From Myroides profundi (lineage in GTDB: Bacteria > Bacteroidota > Bacteroidia > Flavobacteriales > Flavobacteriaceae), in the NCBI RefSeq assembly GCF_000833025.1, contig NZ_CP010817.1:930001-994000 (forward strand): 64,000 nt of DNA. The letters run 5' to 3'. The notes under the pieces were generated by a model, which saw nothing but the letters and a program-made list of their open reading frames with translations, searched no databases and was not told the DNA's origin. Below are positions 52,413-61,881 of the stretch, piece after piece. How positions within the stretch are numbered: position 1 is the stretch's first letter; each line of letters starts with the position of its first letter. Made by a program: the position numbers and the translations under genes.

Positions 52413-54044
52413 ATGATTACAGTTAACGATATTTCAGTTCAGTTTGGTGGTACTACTTTATTTAGTGGTGTCAATTTTTCAATTAATGAAAACGACAAGA
52501 TTGCTCTTATGGGAAAAAATGGAGCAGGAAAATCTACTTTATTAAAGATAGTAGCAGGTGTGAATAAACCTTCAACTGGGAATATATCAGCACCTAGAGA
52601 AGCTGTTATAGCCTATCTTCCACAGCACTTATTGACAGAAGATAACTGTACTGTAATGGAAGAAGCTTCTAAGGCGTATGCGAGTATATTCTCTATGAAA
52701 AAAGAAATCGATGAGCTTAATGAAGAGTTGACTGTTCGTACAGACTATGAGAGTGATGCTTATATGAAGTTGATCGAGCGTGTATCTGAGTTAAGTGAGA
52801 AGTTCTACTCTATTGAAGAAGTGAACTATGAAGCAGAGGTAGAAAAGATATTAAAAGGATTAGGTTTTACGAGAGAGGATTTTACAAGACCTACTTCTGA
52901 GTTTAGTGGAGGATGGAGAATGCGTATCGAGTTAGCAAAAATCTTGTTACAAAAACCAGATTTGATTTTACTAGATGAGCCTACGAACCACATGGATATT
53001 GAGAGTATTCAGTGGTTAGAAGATTTCTTAATCAATCAAGCTAAAGCGGTAATGGTTATTTCTCACGACCGTGCTTTCGTAGATAATATTACCAATCGTA
53101 CAATCGAAGTAACGATGGGTAAAATCTATGATTATAAAGCGAAGTATTCTGACTATTTAGTATTGCGTCAAGATAGACGTGCTCATCAGCTAAAAGCGTA
53201 TGAGGAGCAACAAAAGATGATTGCAGAAACTACAGAATTTATTGAGCGCTTTAAAGGGACGTATTCTAAGACATTACAGGTGCAGTCTCGTGTGAAGATG
53301 CTAGAGAAACTAGAAATCATAGAGGTAGATGAAGTAGATAACTCTGCTCTTAGACTGAAGTTTCCTCCTGCAGCACGTTCTGGTCAATATCCAGTAGTAG
53401 TGAACGAATTATCTAAATCGTATGGAGATCATGTTGTATTTAAAAATGCGAGTATAGTAGTAGAGCGTGGACAGAAAGTATCTTTCGTAGGAAAGAACGG
53501 GGAAGGTAAGTCTACTATGATCAAAGCTATTATGAAAGAAATAGAGTTCGAAGGAAGCTTAGAGATAGGACATAATGTACAGATCGGTTACTTCGCACAG
53601 AACCAGGCTTCTTTATTAGATGAGGATTTGACTATCTTCGAGACAGTAGATAGAATAGCAGAAGGAGATATCAGAACACAGATCAAAAATATCTTAGGAG
53701 CATTTATGTTCTCAGGTGATGATATTCATAAGAAAGTAAAAGTATTATCTGGAGGAGAGAAGACACGTCTAGCAATGGTAAAACTATTATTAGAACCTTA
53801 TAACGTATTGATTCTGGATGAGCCTACTAACCACTTAGATATGAAGACTAAGGATATCATTAAGGCTGCTTTAAAAGAGTTCGAAGGGACTGTGATCCTA
53901 GTATCACACGACCGTGACTTTTTAGATGGTCTTGCAGAGAAGGTATTTGAGTTTGGAAATAAGAGAGTATTAGAACATTTTGAAGATATCAAAGGATTCT
54001 TAGAAATGAAGAAGATGGAAAATCTTAGAGAAATAGAAAAATAA
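52413..54044 (+). CDS. ABC-F family ATPase (translation factor type)
   Basis: About 543 residues, two ATPase domains without membrane segments. First: Walker A LMGKNGAGKSTL, signature EFSGGWRMRIELAKILL, Walker B LILLDEPTNHMD. A charged linker (YEEQQKMIAETTEFIERFKG) follows, with the P-site-tRNA-interacting region, then a second set: FVGKNGEGKSTM, LSGGEKTRLAMVKLLL and VLILDEPTNHLD. Soluble ribosome-associated ATPase of the EttA/Uup/YbiT group. Start chosen at the ATG after a strong -7 box. Not obviously an antibiotic-resistance subtype. Confidence 0.94.
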   Translation: MITVNDISVQFGGTTLFSGVNFSINENDKIALMGKNGAGKSTLLKIVAGVNKPSTGNISAPREAVIAYLPQHLLTEDNCTVMEEASKAYASIFSMKKEIDELNEELTVRTDYESDAYMKLIERVSELSEKFYSIEEVNYEAEVEKILKGLGFTREDFTRPTSEFSGGWRMRIELAKILLQKPDLILLDEPTNHMDIESIQWLEDFLINQAKAVMVISHDRAFVDNITNRTIEVTMGKIYDYKAKYSDYLVLRQDRRAHQLKAYEEQQKMIAETTEFIERFKGTYSKTLQVQSRVKMLEKLEIIEVDEVDNSALRLKFPPAARSGQYPVVVNELSKSYGDHVVFKNASIVVERGQKVSFVGKNGEGKSTMIKAIMKEIEFEGSLEIGHNVQIGYFAQNQASLLDEDLTIFETVDRIAEGDIRTQIKNILGAFMFSGDDIHKKVKVLSGGEKTRLAMVKLLLEPYNVLILDEPTNHLDMKTKDIIKAALKEFEGTVILVSHDRDFLDGLAEKVFEFGNKRVLEHFEDIKGFLEMKKMENLREIEK

Positions 54045-54050
54045 AATAGC

Positions 54051-54085
54051 AAAAGAGCAATCAGTAAGGATTGCTCTTTTTTTAT
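54051..54085 (+). terminator. Terminator after the ABC-F gene
   Basis: AAAAGAGCAATC / GATTGCTCTTTT, loop AGTAAG, then T. Confidence 0.92.
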
Positions 54086-54417
54086 ACTCTAAAGTTTAGT
54101 TTTTGAATACTGGTAAAGTGGCACATATTTTGAGTTTTATTATTTTTATAGAATAGTTGTATTCTAAGTAGATAAGTAGAGTTAAATATAGGTAACGGAT
54201 TGAGTATTATAGTGATGAGTTTAATGTCTTGTAGACTGTCTCTAGTGTATATGTTTTACTCGATAAACAACACAGCTATATTGTGTACTGCTTATTGCTA
54301 AAAAGAGCGTTTAATCATTTTTAATTGTATTAAAAAAGTTTAAATTTATAGGTAATTTTACGTAAAATATAATATTAGGAGTATAGTCTCTATATTTGCA
54401 ATATATAAATAGAAAGT
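54086..54417. other. Intergenic region upstream of the export operon
   Basis: About 330 bases with no coding frame. Holds a weak sigma-54-like site (TGGCAC-N5-TTGAG at 54119-54133, plus strand) and the operon -7 box at 54391. Confidence 0.5.
54391..54398 (+). promoter_or_regulatory. -7 box TATATTTG for the tolC-type operon
   Basis: Exact TAnnTTTG 20 bases before the ATG. Confidence 0.6.
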
Positions 54418-55812
54418 ATGTTCATGAAGCGATTAGATTTAAGGGATTATTTCTCTGTAGTAGGAGGAATATTATTCTTTATAGGTATGTCTAGTTCTGT
54501 GTATGCACAGGAGAGTCTGTCATTTACAGATGCGTATAATAAGATGTATCAAGATAATAGTCTTATTAAGGCAGTAGAGAAACAGGAAGAAGTACACCAT
54601 TATAAATGGCAAGCTACTAAGGGGCTACGCTATCCTTCTGTGCGTGCTTTCGGAGGAGGACTATATCTTAGCAAATCGTTAGGAGTAGATCTAAATGGGT
54701 TAAAGAATGGAATAGGAGATTTCATTCATTTACCTAATCCAGATGTCTTAGGTAATTGGTCTAAGTCATTTAATAAAAAAGATATGGTCTTCGGTGGGTT
54801 TATGGCTACTTGGCCTCTTTATACAGGAGGAAAGATTAATGCTGCTATAAAGGCACATGAGATAGAGAGTAAAATAGGAGAGAAAGAGTTAGAAAAAACG
54901 AAGAATAAGTTAATCACTGAATTAGCACAGCGCTATTATTCTGTGAAGTTAGCTGAAGAAGCTGTGGCTGTAAGAAGAACAGTCTTAGAGGGGATGAATA
55001 AACATCTACACGATGCGACTAAGCTAGAGGAACACGGTATGATAGCAGCTGTAGAAAAGATGAGTGCTGATGTGGCGGTATCAGAAGCTAATAGACAGCT
55101 AGATGGAGCGCTAAAAGATGCTAAATTAGCAAGGTTAGCCTTAGCAAATACATTAGAAGTAGATGAAGTAACAGCTACGTTAGACAGTGATTTCTTTTCG
55201 ATACCTCAGTTAGAGAACGTTGATTTCTTTCAGGGTTCTGCTGTAGAAAATTATCCAGAACTACAAAAATTAGTATTGCAAAAAGAGCTAGCTGATCAAG
55301 GGGTTAAAGTAAAGCAATCTGCTAATTATCCAACAGTATTTGGATTCGGACAAACAATATTAGCACATAATAACCCTATCTTAATAGGAGAGAAAGATAG
55401 TAAGCCGTGGGTAGTAGGGATAGGTGTTAGTTATACGTTATTCGAAGGATTTAAAAACAAGAATGAGATTAAAGCTGCTAAAGCAACTAGAGAAAGCGTA
55501 GAATTATTCGAAACAAAAGCGAAGAGTGATGTGAAGATGCTAGTAGCTAAGCTGTATCAAGATATTCAAAAACAGGAAGATCAGATTAAGAATCTTAATG
55601 TACAAGAGAAATTAGCAGTGGAGTATCTACGTGTTAGAACTAAAGCATTCTCAGAAGGTTTTGCAACATCAACAGAGGTAGTGGATGCTGAGATGAATCT
55701 GTCTGGTGTAAGACTAATGAAACTACAAGCCAATTATAATTATGCTATAGGGGTGGCATCCCTTTTCGAAGTAGCAGGATTAAGTCATGATTTTTTACAA
55801 TACACAAAATAA
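54418..55812 (+). CDS. TolC family outer-membrane efflux protein
   Basis: 464 residues. Signal peptide ends SSSVYAQ. Two repeats of long helices and beta strands characteristic of TolC: SLSFTDAYNKMYQDNSLIKAVE opens the first, and GVSYTLFEGFKNKNEIKAAKA the second (the outer-membrane strand plus helix), ending TSTEVVDAEMNLSGVRLMKLQANYNYA. Forms the trimeric exit duct of a tripartite exporter. First gene of a four-gene operon with HlyD and two permeases. Confidence 0.9.
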   Translation: MFMKRLDLRDYFSVVGGILFFIGMSSSVYAQESLSFTDAYNKMYQDNSLIKAVEKQEEVHHYKWQATKGLRYPSVRAFGGGLYLSKSLGVDLNGLKNGIGDFIHLPNPDVLGNWSKSFNKKDMVFGGFMATWPLYTGGKINAAIKAHEIESKIGEKELEKTKNKLITELAQRYYSVKLAEEAVAVRRTVLEGMNKHLHDATKLEEHGMIAAVEKMSADVAVSEANRQLDGALKDAKLARLALANTLEVDEVTATLDSDFFSIPQLENVDFFQGSAVENYPELQKLVLQKELADQGVKVKQSANYPTVFGFGQTILAHNNPILIGEKDSKPWVVGIGVSYTLFEGFKNKNEIKAAKATRESVELFETKAKSDVKMLVAKLYQDIQKQEDQIKNLNVQEKLAVEYLRVRTKAFSEGFATSTEVVDAEMNLSGVRLMKLQANYNYAIGVASLFEVAGLSHDFLQYTK

Positions 55813-55827
55813 TATAAGCTTTAAAAG

Positions 55828-56814
55828 ATGAAAAATAAAGTTGTAAGTGCAATGGTTGCTATCGTTATAGTGCTTTTAATTTTAATTATATCACTATGGT
55901 ATATGAGTGCACCATCAGAATCCTATATTCAAGGACAGGTAGATGCTACACAGATTAATGTGGCTTCTAAGATACCTGGACGTGTAGAAGATATTTTAGT
56001 AAAGGAGGGACAACAAGTTAAAGCTGGGGAGTTATTATTAAAAATAAGCACTCCTGAGATAGATGCTAAACTACTACAGGCAGAATCAGCTAAACAGGCT
56101 GCACAAGCTATGGATGCTAAAGCAAATAAAGGAGCAAGAGGTGAAGAAGTCTCTGCGACTTATAATATGTGGCAACAAGCAAAAGCTGGAGCAGAGTTAG
56201 CAGAGAAGACTTATAATCGTGTAGAGAATTTATATAAAGAGAAAGTAGTACCAGCTCAAAAAAGAGATGAGGCATATACACAGTTTAAGGCTTCACAAGA
56301 AGTAGAGAAAGCGGCTTATGCTAAGTATCAAATGGTACAAAAAGGAGCTCGTGTAGAGGATAAAGCTGCAGCATTAGCTATGGTAGGACAGGCACAAGGT
56401 GCTGTAAATGAAGTGTTGTCTCTGAAAGGAGAAGGTGATGTAAAAGCTCCACAACAAGGAGAAGTATTGACTATCATGCCTAATAAAGGTGAGATAGTGA
56501 ATTCTGGTTACCCAGTGGTTAATCTAGTAGATTTGTCAGATGTATGGGTATATTTCAATATCAAAGAGAACCTAATGCCTAAGTTTAAGATGGGAAGCAA
56601 GTTTACTGCTAAATTCCCTGCTCTAGGGGATGAGATGGTAGAACTAGAAGTACAGTATATCGCTGCTCAAGGGGATTATGCTACTTGGACTGCTACGAAA
56701 ACAAAAGGTGATTTTGATATGAAAACATTCTTAATTAAAGCTTACCCAACTAAGAAGGTAGAAGGTCTTAGACCAGGTATGAGTGCTTTAGTATTAGAAA
56801 GTAGTTTGAAATAG
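55828..56814 (+). CDS. HlyD-family periplasmic adaptor
   Basis: 328 residues. One N-terminal membrane helix, then the lipoyl-like half-motif GQVDATQINVASKIPGRVEDILVKEGQQVKAGELLLKI (residues 35-75), a helical hairpin and the closing barrel (VKAPQQGEVLTIMPNKGEIV, then GMSALVLESS). Links the permeases to the TolC-type duct. 15 bases after the TolC gene. Confidence 0.92.
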   Translation: MKNKVVSAMVAIVIVLLILIISLWYMSAPSESYIQGQVDATQINVASKIPGRVEDILVKEGQQVKAGELLLKISTPEIDAKLLQAESAKQAAQAMDAKANKGARGEEVSATYNMWQQAKAGAELAEKTYNRVENLYKEKVVPAQKRDEAYTQFKASQEVEKAAYAKYQMVQKGARVEDKAAALAMVGQAQGAVNEVLSLKGEGDVKAPQQGEVLTIMPNKGEIVNSGYPVVNLVDLSDVWVYFNIKENLMPKFKMGSKFTAKFPALGDEMVELEVQYIAAQGDYATWTATKTKGDFDMKTFLIKAYPTKKVEGLRPGMSALVLESSLK

Positions 56815-56822
56815 AAGATGTA

Positions 56823-57992
56823 ATGACTAAAACAGGTTTTTTATCTATATTTATTAGTGAGTGTAAAAGGATGTTTACATCACCGCGGTTGCTTGTCTTG
56901 ATGATAGGTGTACCTGTGATGTTATTCTATTTTTATTCGTCACTGCTGAGTCAAGGGATTTCACGAGATCTCCCAGTTACTTTATTAGATTTAGATAAAA
57001 GTAAATTGTCTCGTCAGTTAGGGCGTATGATTGATGCTACAGCTAGTATGGACATTGCTTATGAGGTAAGTGATGCGCTAGAAGGTCAGCAGACGATTAG
57101 AAGAGGAGATTCTTTTGCTCTAATTATTATACCAAAGGATTTTCAGAAGAATGCTCAGAAAGGCGTTTATACTAATGTAGTGTGTTACTATAATGGGCAA
57201 TATCTATTGCCTGCAGGACTAATACAAAGAGACTTCCAGATGGTAGCCGGTAATCTAGCAGCTGGGGCAAAGATTATAAGTTTACAACAGAGTGGACTGA
57301 TGTCAGAACAGGCTGTAGCTACTGTAGTTCCTACAGGGACGAATAGTCATGTACTGTACAATCCTTATACAAGTTATGGATACTATCTGACACTTGCTTT
57401 TATGCCGATGTCATTTCAGATTATTATTATGGTCATCTCTATCTATGTTTTTGGATCTGTGTTGAGATATAATAAAGGAAAAGAATTATTAGAACAGAGT
57501 AATGATAAGGTATTCGTAGCGGTGATAAGTAGAATATTACCCTATACATTATTGTTCTGTTTAATGGGGTTCATGATGAATAGTTTACTTTATTACCGAA
57601 TCGGAGTTCCTTTTAAAGGAAACTTCTTCGTTATTAATTTATTCTTCTGTTCTTTCGTAGTGGTATGTCAGAGTATGGCCTTCTTTATGGCTTCTATTAT
57701 GTCTAGCCTTAGAACAGCATTGACTATAGGAGGATCTTATGCAGCTCTAGCCTTTTCTTTTGCTGGATATACATTCCCACCAGAAGGGATGAGCGCATTC
57801 ATAAGAGGGTTTAATTATATTTTTCCATTCCACTCTTATATGCGTTTTACAGTTGATTATGCTATTAAAGGATTTCAATATAATAATACACAACAGAATT
57901 ACATCATTACACTTGCGATATTTGTATGTGTAGGATTGTTGTGTATCCCATTGTACTATAAAAAATTGAAGAAAGGAGGATACGATGTTTAA
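56823..57992 (+). CDS. ABC-2 type permease subunit 1
   Basis: 389 residues. One N-terminal helix (LLVLMIGVPVMLFYFYSSLL), a large periplasmic domain with ISRDLPVTLLDLDKSKLSRQ and RMIDATASMDIAYEVSDA, then a five-helix C-terminal membrane domain (SFQIIIMVISIYVFGSVL onward). This is the YhhJ/YbhR-like ABC-2 architecture. It overlaps the second permease by 8 bases. No ATPase is encoded in the operon. Confidence 0.88.
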   Translation: MTKTGFLSIFISECKRMFTSPRLLVLMIGVPVMLFYFYSSLLSQGISRDLPVTLLDLDKSKLSRQLGRMIDATASMDIAYEVSDALEGQQTIRRGDSFALIIIPKDFQKNAQKGVYTNVVCYYNGQYLLPAGLIQRDFQMVAGNLAAGAKIISLQQSGLMSEQAVATVVPTGTNSHVLYNPYTSYGYYLTLAFMPMSFQIIIMVISIYVFGSVLRYNKGKELLEQSNDKVFVAVISRILPYTLLFCLMGFMMNSLLYYRIGVPFKGNFFVINLFFCSFVVVCQSMAFFMASIMSSLRTALTIGGSYAALAFSFAGYTFPPEGMSAFIRGFNYIFPFHSYMRFTVDYAIKGFQYNNTQQNYIITLAIFVCVGLLCIPLYYKKLKKGGYDV

Positions 57993-59184
57993 AGGTCTAA
58001 TAGCTAACTTCGCTTTAATTACAGAAGCGTGTAAACGAGAGTTTAAACTAATCTTTTCGGATTCGGCTGTAGTGATGTCCTATATGCTATCTTTTATGTT
58101 AGTAGGATTTTTCTACTCTTATGTTTATTCACATGAGAACTTTGATGACTTACCTGTAGCAATTGTAGATCACGATCAGGCTAAGTTAGGGCAACAGGTT
58201 AGTAGAATGATAGATGCTACACATCAGTTAAAGGTAGTGTATCATACAAGTGATTTTGATGCGGCTAAGGAAGTATATGATAAAGGTGAAATTAGAGGTA
58301 TTATTATGATACCAAAGGATTTTACTCGTGATATGCAAAAGGGAGAAGTACCATCTATCTCTGTATATGCAGATGCGTCTTATATGCTCTATTATAAGCA
58401 AACTATAGGAGCTGTGATGGTCTCTATGGGAACGTTCAATGCGCAAGTAGAAGTGAACAAGGCAATGGCTAAAAGTACGCCAATGGATCAGGCTATTGCT
58501 ACTAGACGTCCATTTAATGTCACAGCTGTACCTCTTTATAATATTAATGTAGGATATGCTACATTCGTTATCCCAGTAGTGTTTATCATTGCGTTACAAA
58601 CATTACAATTAACAGGTATGGGGATTATGGGAGGAACACTTCGTCAGAATGGGATGTTTGCTCAGGTCTTCTCTTATGCTGAAAAAAGACGTTTTAGCAA
58701 TGTTTTTTTAACTTTAGGAAGAGCCTTGACTTATTTGATTATTTCAATGATATTACTTTTAGTAGGATTGCTTATTATCATGCATGTTTATAATTTGCCC
58801 CAACGAGGAAATATATTTGAGATTATGGTCTTTTTGATTCCTGTTATCTTGTCTATTACCTTTATGGGAATGACTTTAGTCAACTTCTTTAAAAGAAGAG
58901 AAGAGGCGATTATGAGTGTTACGGTATTCTCTATTCCAGCTCTAATGCTTAGTGGTACTTCATGGCCTACAATAGCCTTTCCAGCTTGGATAAAAGGTGT
59001 TTCTGTATTGGTACCAAGTACGTTAGGAGTAAAAGGATTTATATCTCTTACACAGTTCGGAGCATCACTGACAGAAATTAGCGATGTCTTTATTAAAATG
59101 TGGGGTATTTGTATTTTTTATTTTATCTTTGCAGTCTGGACCAACAGAAGGTTAAGACAAACGAAAACAACTAATTCAATATAG
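57985..59184 (+). CDS. ABC-2 type permease subunit 2
   Basis: 399 residues, paralogous to the preceding gene: the same layout and matching periplasmic segments (LPVAIVDHDQAKLGQQVSRM then IDATHQLKVVYHTSD). Conserved ABC-2 end near SIPALMLSGTSWPTIAFPAWI. Probably forms a heterodimer with subunit 1. Like its neighbour it needs an ATPase that must come from elsewhere or be absent. Confidence 0.88.
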   Translation: MFKGLIANFALITEACKREFKLIFSDSAVVMSYMLSFMLVGFFYSYVYSHENFDDLPVAIVDHDQAKLGQQVSRMIDATHQLKVVYHTSDFDAAKEVYDKGEIRGIIMIPKDFTRDMQKGEVPSISVYADASYMLYYKQTIGAVMVSMGTFNAQVEVNKAMAKSTPMDQAIATRRPFNVTAVPLYNINVGYATFVIPVVFIIALQTLQLTGMGIMGGTLRQNGMFAQVFSYAEKRRFSNVFLTLGRALTYLIISMILLLVGLLIIMHVYNLPQRGNIFEIMVFLIPVILSITFMGMTLVNFFKRREEAIMSVTVFSIPALMLSGTSWPTIAFPAWIKGVSVLVPSTLGVKGFISLTQFGASLTEISDVFIKMWGICIFYFIFAVWTNRRLRQTKTTNSI

Positions 59185-59203
59185 CTTTAGAGCTAATAAA
59201 ATT

Positions 59204-59236
59204 AAAAAAGCAGAAGTATTTACTTCTGCTTTTTTG
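59204..59236 (+). terminator. Terminator after the export operon
   Basis: AAAAAAGCAGAAGTA / TACTTCTGCTTTTTT, 2-base loop. Confidence 0.92.
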
Positions 59237-59243
59237 TTATAAT

Positions 59244-59940
59244 TTAATGTTTTAGATTAGGATGTTGATTAAGTAAACGTTCTTTAAATCGTATTCCCAT
59301 CACTCTACCTTTACCTAAAATATCTGTAATAGATGAAGAAGAATCAGAAAGAGGGATTCCTTGAGTACCATTAGTTACTCTATCAAAGAATATAATTTCA
59401 ATGTTTTTACCATCTTTTTCAAATACTAGTTTATTACTTACTTTATTTCCTGTAGTAGCCAACATTCTAGTTGTTTTATCTACATTGCTTAGTGGAGTGA
59501 TTTTAGCTCTTTTTAGTTGACTACTAGTTATCGTAAAAAAGTCAGACTGCTCACCTTCTATAAAAAGGATGTAGTGAATGTCTTCACCTACTAATACTAA
59601 ATAAGCTGCATTGGCTGCTTGTGTATAACGTGCTCTCACACCTATTAATCCCCAGCCTAACACTTTTAACCCAGTAAATAAGGTGCTTTTAGTCTTAGAC
59701 GTTAAATTAGTGATGTAAGCACATTCAGTAAAAGCATCAATTTTCTCATGTGGAAAACGTTTTACTAGTGGGCTGTAAATACGTTGAAGTAACTCTTCTT
59801 GAAATTCTTCACTCTTAGCAACCATATTCGGGCTTTCGTATTCTTTTATGGAGTTTTTACCCCCTTTTATGTAACATAAAAGCATAGAAATAACTACCTC
59901 CAAAAACAAGGACTATAACAACAATTATTATAGGATTCAT
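59244..59940 (-). CDS. Protein of unknown function, apparent frameshift near the 5' end
   Basis: The natural ATG at 59940 begins MNPIIIVVIVLVFGGSYFYA, an excellent membrane anchor, continuing FMLHKRG, then a stop after 27 codons. In the next frame the main body runs from the same place (KNSIKEYESPNMVAKSEEFQEEL to the stop at 59244, about 205 further residues). The switch is at a run of five G on the coding strand (59864-59860): with four G the two parts join as HKRGKNSIKEYE. Either this is a sequencing or real frameshift, or phase variation. The body has a beta-rich region (AAYLVLVGEDIHYILFIEG) but no family I recognise. Confidence 0.65.
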
Positions 59941-60029
59941 AGTAATATAATTTTAATTAATTTAAAGTGTTAAAATTAACTAAATTGCTATGTTATTGTG
60001 TGGTGTTGTTTGTTTTAATGTGGTTTTAA

Positions 60030-60869
60030 TTAGTTTTTTATATTTAATTTGTATATTCCTGATTCGTTCTTGTCATTATCAGGGTCCTCACATAGTAAGA
60101 ATTCTAAGTTTTTTCCTTCTTGACTATATAAAGTTAATCCTTCGAATTTATGTGTGTTACTTATGGTTAGTGTCTTTTCTACTTTTAATTTTTTGGTATC
60201 TATACGTCCTAGTATAGTTCCTTTTATTTCTCCATCAGCATAGGTTGATTGACCATCTTCTGCAGCAGCTAAGAAGTATATCTTGTCTTCTACTTTAATA
60301 GCGTCTGTAAAGCTAGTCTGTACTTTATTAAGTTTTGGTAATTTGATAGGCGTATAAGTGATTTGAAAATCATTTAGAATATTGTTACCCTTTACTACGA
60401 ATACTCCATTAGCACCTTTAGGTCCATTTCCTCGATTAAAGAAATACCATAGATCGTTGTCAAAAATTACACCTTCTATATTAAAGTCCGCTTCACTTAG
60501 ATTAGCAAAACTCTTCATAGAATCATATAGTATGTCTAGTTCGTTTTCTGAAAGGACTTCGTGCGTCAGTCCGTTTACTTCTACTAAGTTTATTCTATTC
60601 GGTTTAGAGCCAGAACCAAAAATATAGTAGTTTAACCCATCTGTAGTGATTGCTTCATAATCAGGTTTAATAGCTTTCTCTATATTCTCTTGACTTAGAT
60701 TGTCACTTGATAAAGACGTTTTATAAAGATGATTATTCTCTAAACTATAGTGATAGAAGTAAGTGGAGTTGTCAGAAATGATATGGAGTTGGTTGTCATT
60801 ATACACTAAGCCAGATGCAGCTCCAATGCCTAATATCTGAAAAAGTAGTTCAAGTGCAATTTGTTTCAT
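60030..60869 (-). CDS. DUF6929-like beta-propeller protein
   Basis: 279 residues, no signal peptide. ELLFQILGIGAASGLVYNDNQLHIISDNSTYFYHY and repeated beta blades (GLNYYIFGSGSKPNRINLV, VIFDNDLWYFFNRGNG, KIYFLAAAEDGQST) resemble Bacteroidota proteins assigned to DUF6929. Probably a five- or six-blade propeller, possibly a lactonase-like or sensor protein. Assignment to the family is from memory of its pattern. Function unknown. Alone on its strand. Confidence 0.6.
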   Translation of the reverse strand: MKQIALELLFQILGIGAASGLVYNDNQLHIISDNSTYFYHYSLENNHLYKTSLSSDNLSQENIEKAIKPDYEAITTDGLNYYIFGSGSKPNRINLVEVNGLTHEVLSENELDILYDSMKSFANLSEADFNIEGVIFDNDLWYFFNRGNGPKGANGVFVVKGNNILNDFQITYTPIKLPKLNKVQTSFTDAIKVEDKIYFLAAAEDGQSTYADGEIKGTILGRIDTKKLKVEKTLTISNTHKFEGLTLYSQEGKNLEFLLCEDPDNDKNESGIYKLNIKN

Positions 60870-60939
60870 GGAATAAATATTATATAAAAGCTGAGTAAAT
60901 TAAAATAAAATAGTAATTTAAGCTTAAAAATTTCTGAGA

Positions 60940-61815
60940 ATGAATATAGAAGAAAAATATAGAATAGACAACAAAGTTGAATTAGAAAAATTATCAACTG
61001 TACCTGATTTGAATTTATCAATGACGAAGGCATTTCGAAAAGTAGAAAAACTGAGTCGTAACTTAGGTAAGTTTCAGGATGTGATGTATGCTCATAATCG
61101 TTATAGCGTATTAATCTGTATACAAGGAATGGATACTGCTGGAAAAGACAGTTTGATTAGAGAAGTTTTTAAAGCTTTTAACGCTAGAGGGGTAGTGGTA
61201 CAAAGTTTTAAGAAACCTACGTCTTATGAATTAGAGCATGATTATATATGGAGGCATTATGTGACCTTGCCTGAGAGAGGGAAGTTTACTGTGTTTAATC
61301 GTAGTCATTATGAGAATGTATTGATTTCTAGAGTTCACCCACAAGTAGTTTTAAATGAAAGAATACCCGGTATTAATAAAGCAGAAGATATAACAGAAGA
61401 GTTTTGGGACAAACGTTATGAAGAGATAAATAACTTTGAGAAACATATTAGTAATAATGGAGTAATAGTCTTGAAGTTCTTTTTGCACTTAAGTAAGAAG
61501 GAGCAGAAGAAAAGAATATTACGTCGATTAGAAAAAGAAAAACACAATTGGAAGTTTGAGCCTAGTGATATTAAAGAAAGAGAGTATTGGGATGACTATC
61601 AAAAGTATTATGAAGAGGCTATTAATAGGACATCTACAGCAGAATGCCCATGGTATGTATTACCTGCTGATGATAAGGCTTATTGTCGTTATGTGTTTGC
61701 TAAGATATTAGAAGAAGTATTTAATAAATATGACGATATCAAATTACCTAAACTAGACCCTGAGATTCAAAAGGATCTGGATATGTATATTGAGAAATTA
61801 AAAAATGAAGAGTAA
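60940..61815 (+). CDS. Polyphosphate kinase 2 family protein
   Basis: 291 residues. Walker A-like IQGMDTAGKDSLIREVF (residues 61-77), lid region SFKKPTSYELEHDYIWRHY, Walker B-like FNRSHYENVLISRVHP. One PPK2 domain, the size of nucleotide-phosphorylating PPK2 enzymes (class I-III); the class cannot be fixed. Uses polyphosphate to phosphorylate NDP or NMP. Cytoplasmic. Single gene. Confidence 0.92.
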   Translation: MNIEEKYRIDNKVELEKLSTVPDLNLSMTKAFRKVEKLSRNLGKFQDVMYAHNRYSVLICIQGMDTAGKDSLIREVFKAFNARGVVVQSFKKPTSYELEHDYIWRHYVTLPERGKFTVFNRSHYENVLISRVHPQVVLNERIPGINKAEDITEEFWDKRYEEINNFEKHISNNGVIVLKFFLHLSKKEQKKRILRRLEKEKHNWKFEPSDIKEREYWDDYQKYYEEAINRTSTAECPWYVLPADDKAYCRYVFAKILEEVFNKYDDIKLPKLDPEIQKDLDMYIEKLKNEE

Positions 61816-61881
61816 ATAAAGTTTATAGATTCCCCACTTACTATAGATTGGTTTATAATAATCATATAAAGAGGTAAAAGG

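Noticed and set aside
59990..60217. Hydrophobic 75-codon plus-strand frame
   Set aside because: It overlaps the end of the DUF6929-like gene on the other strand and looks hydrophobic only because that strand is T-rich.
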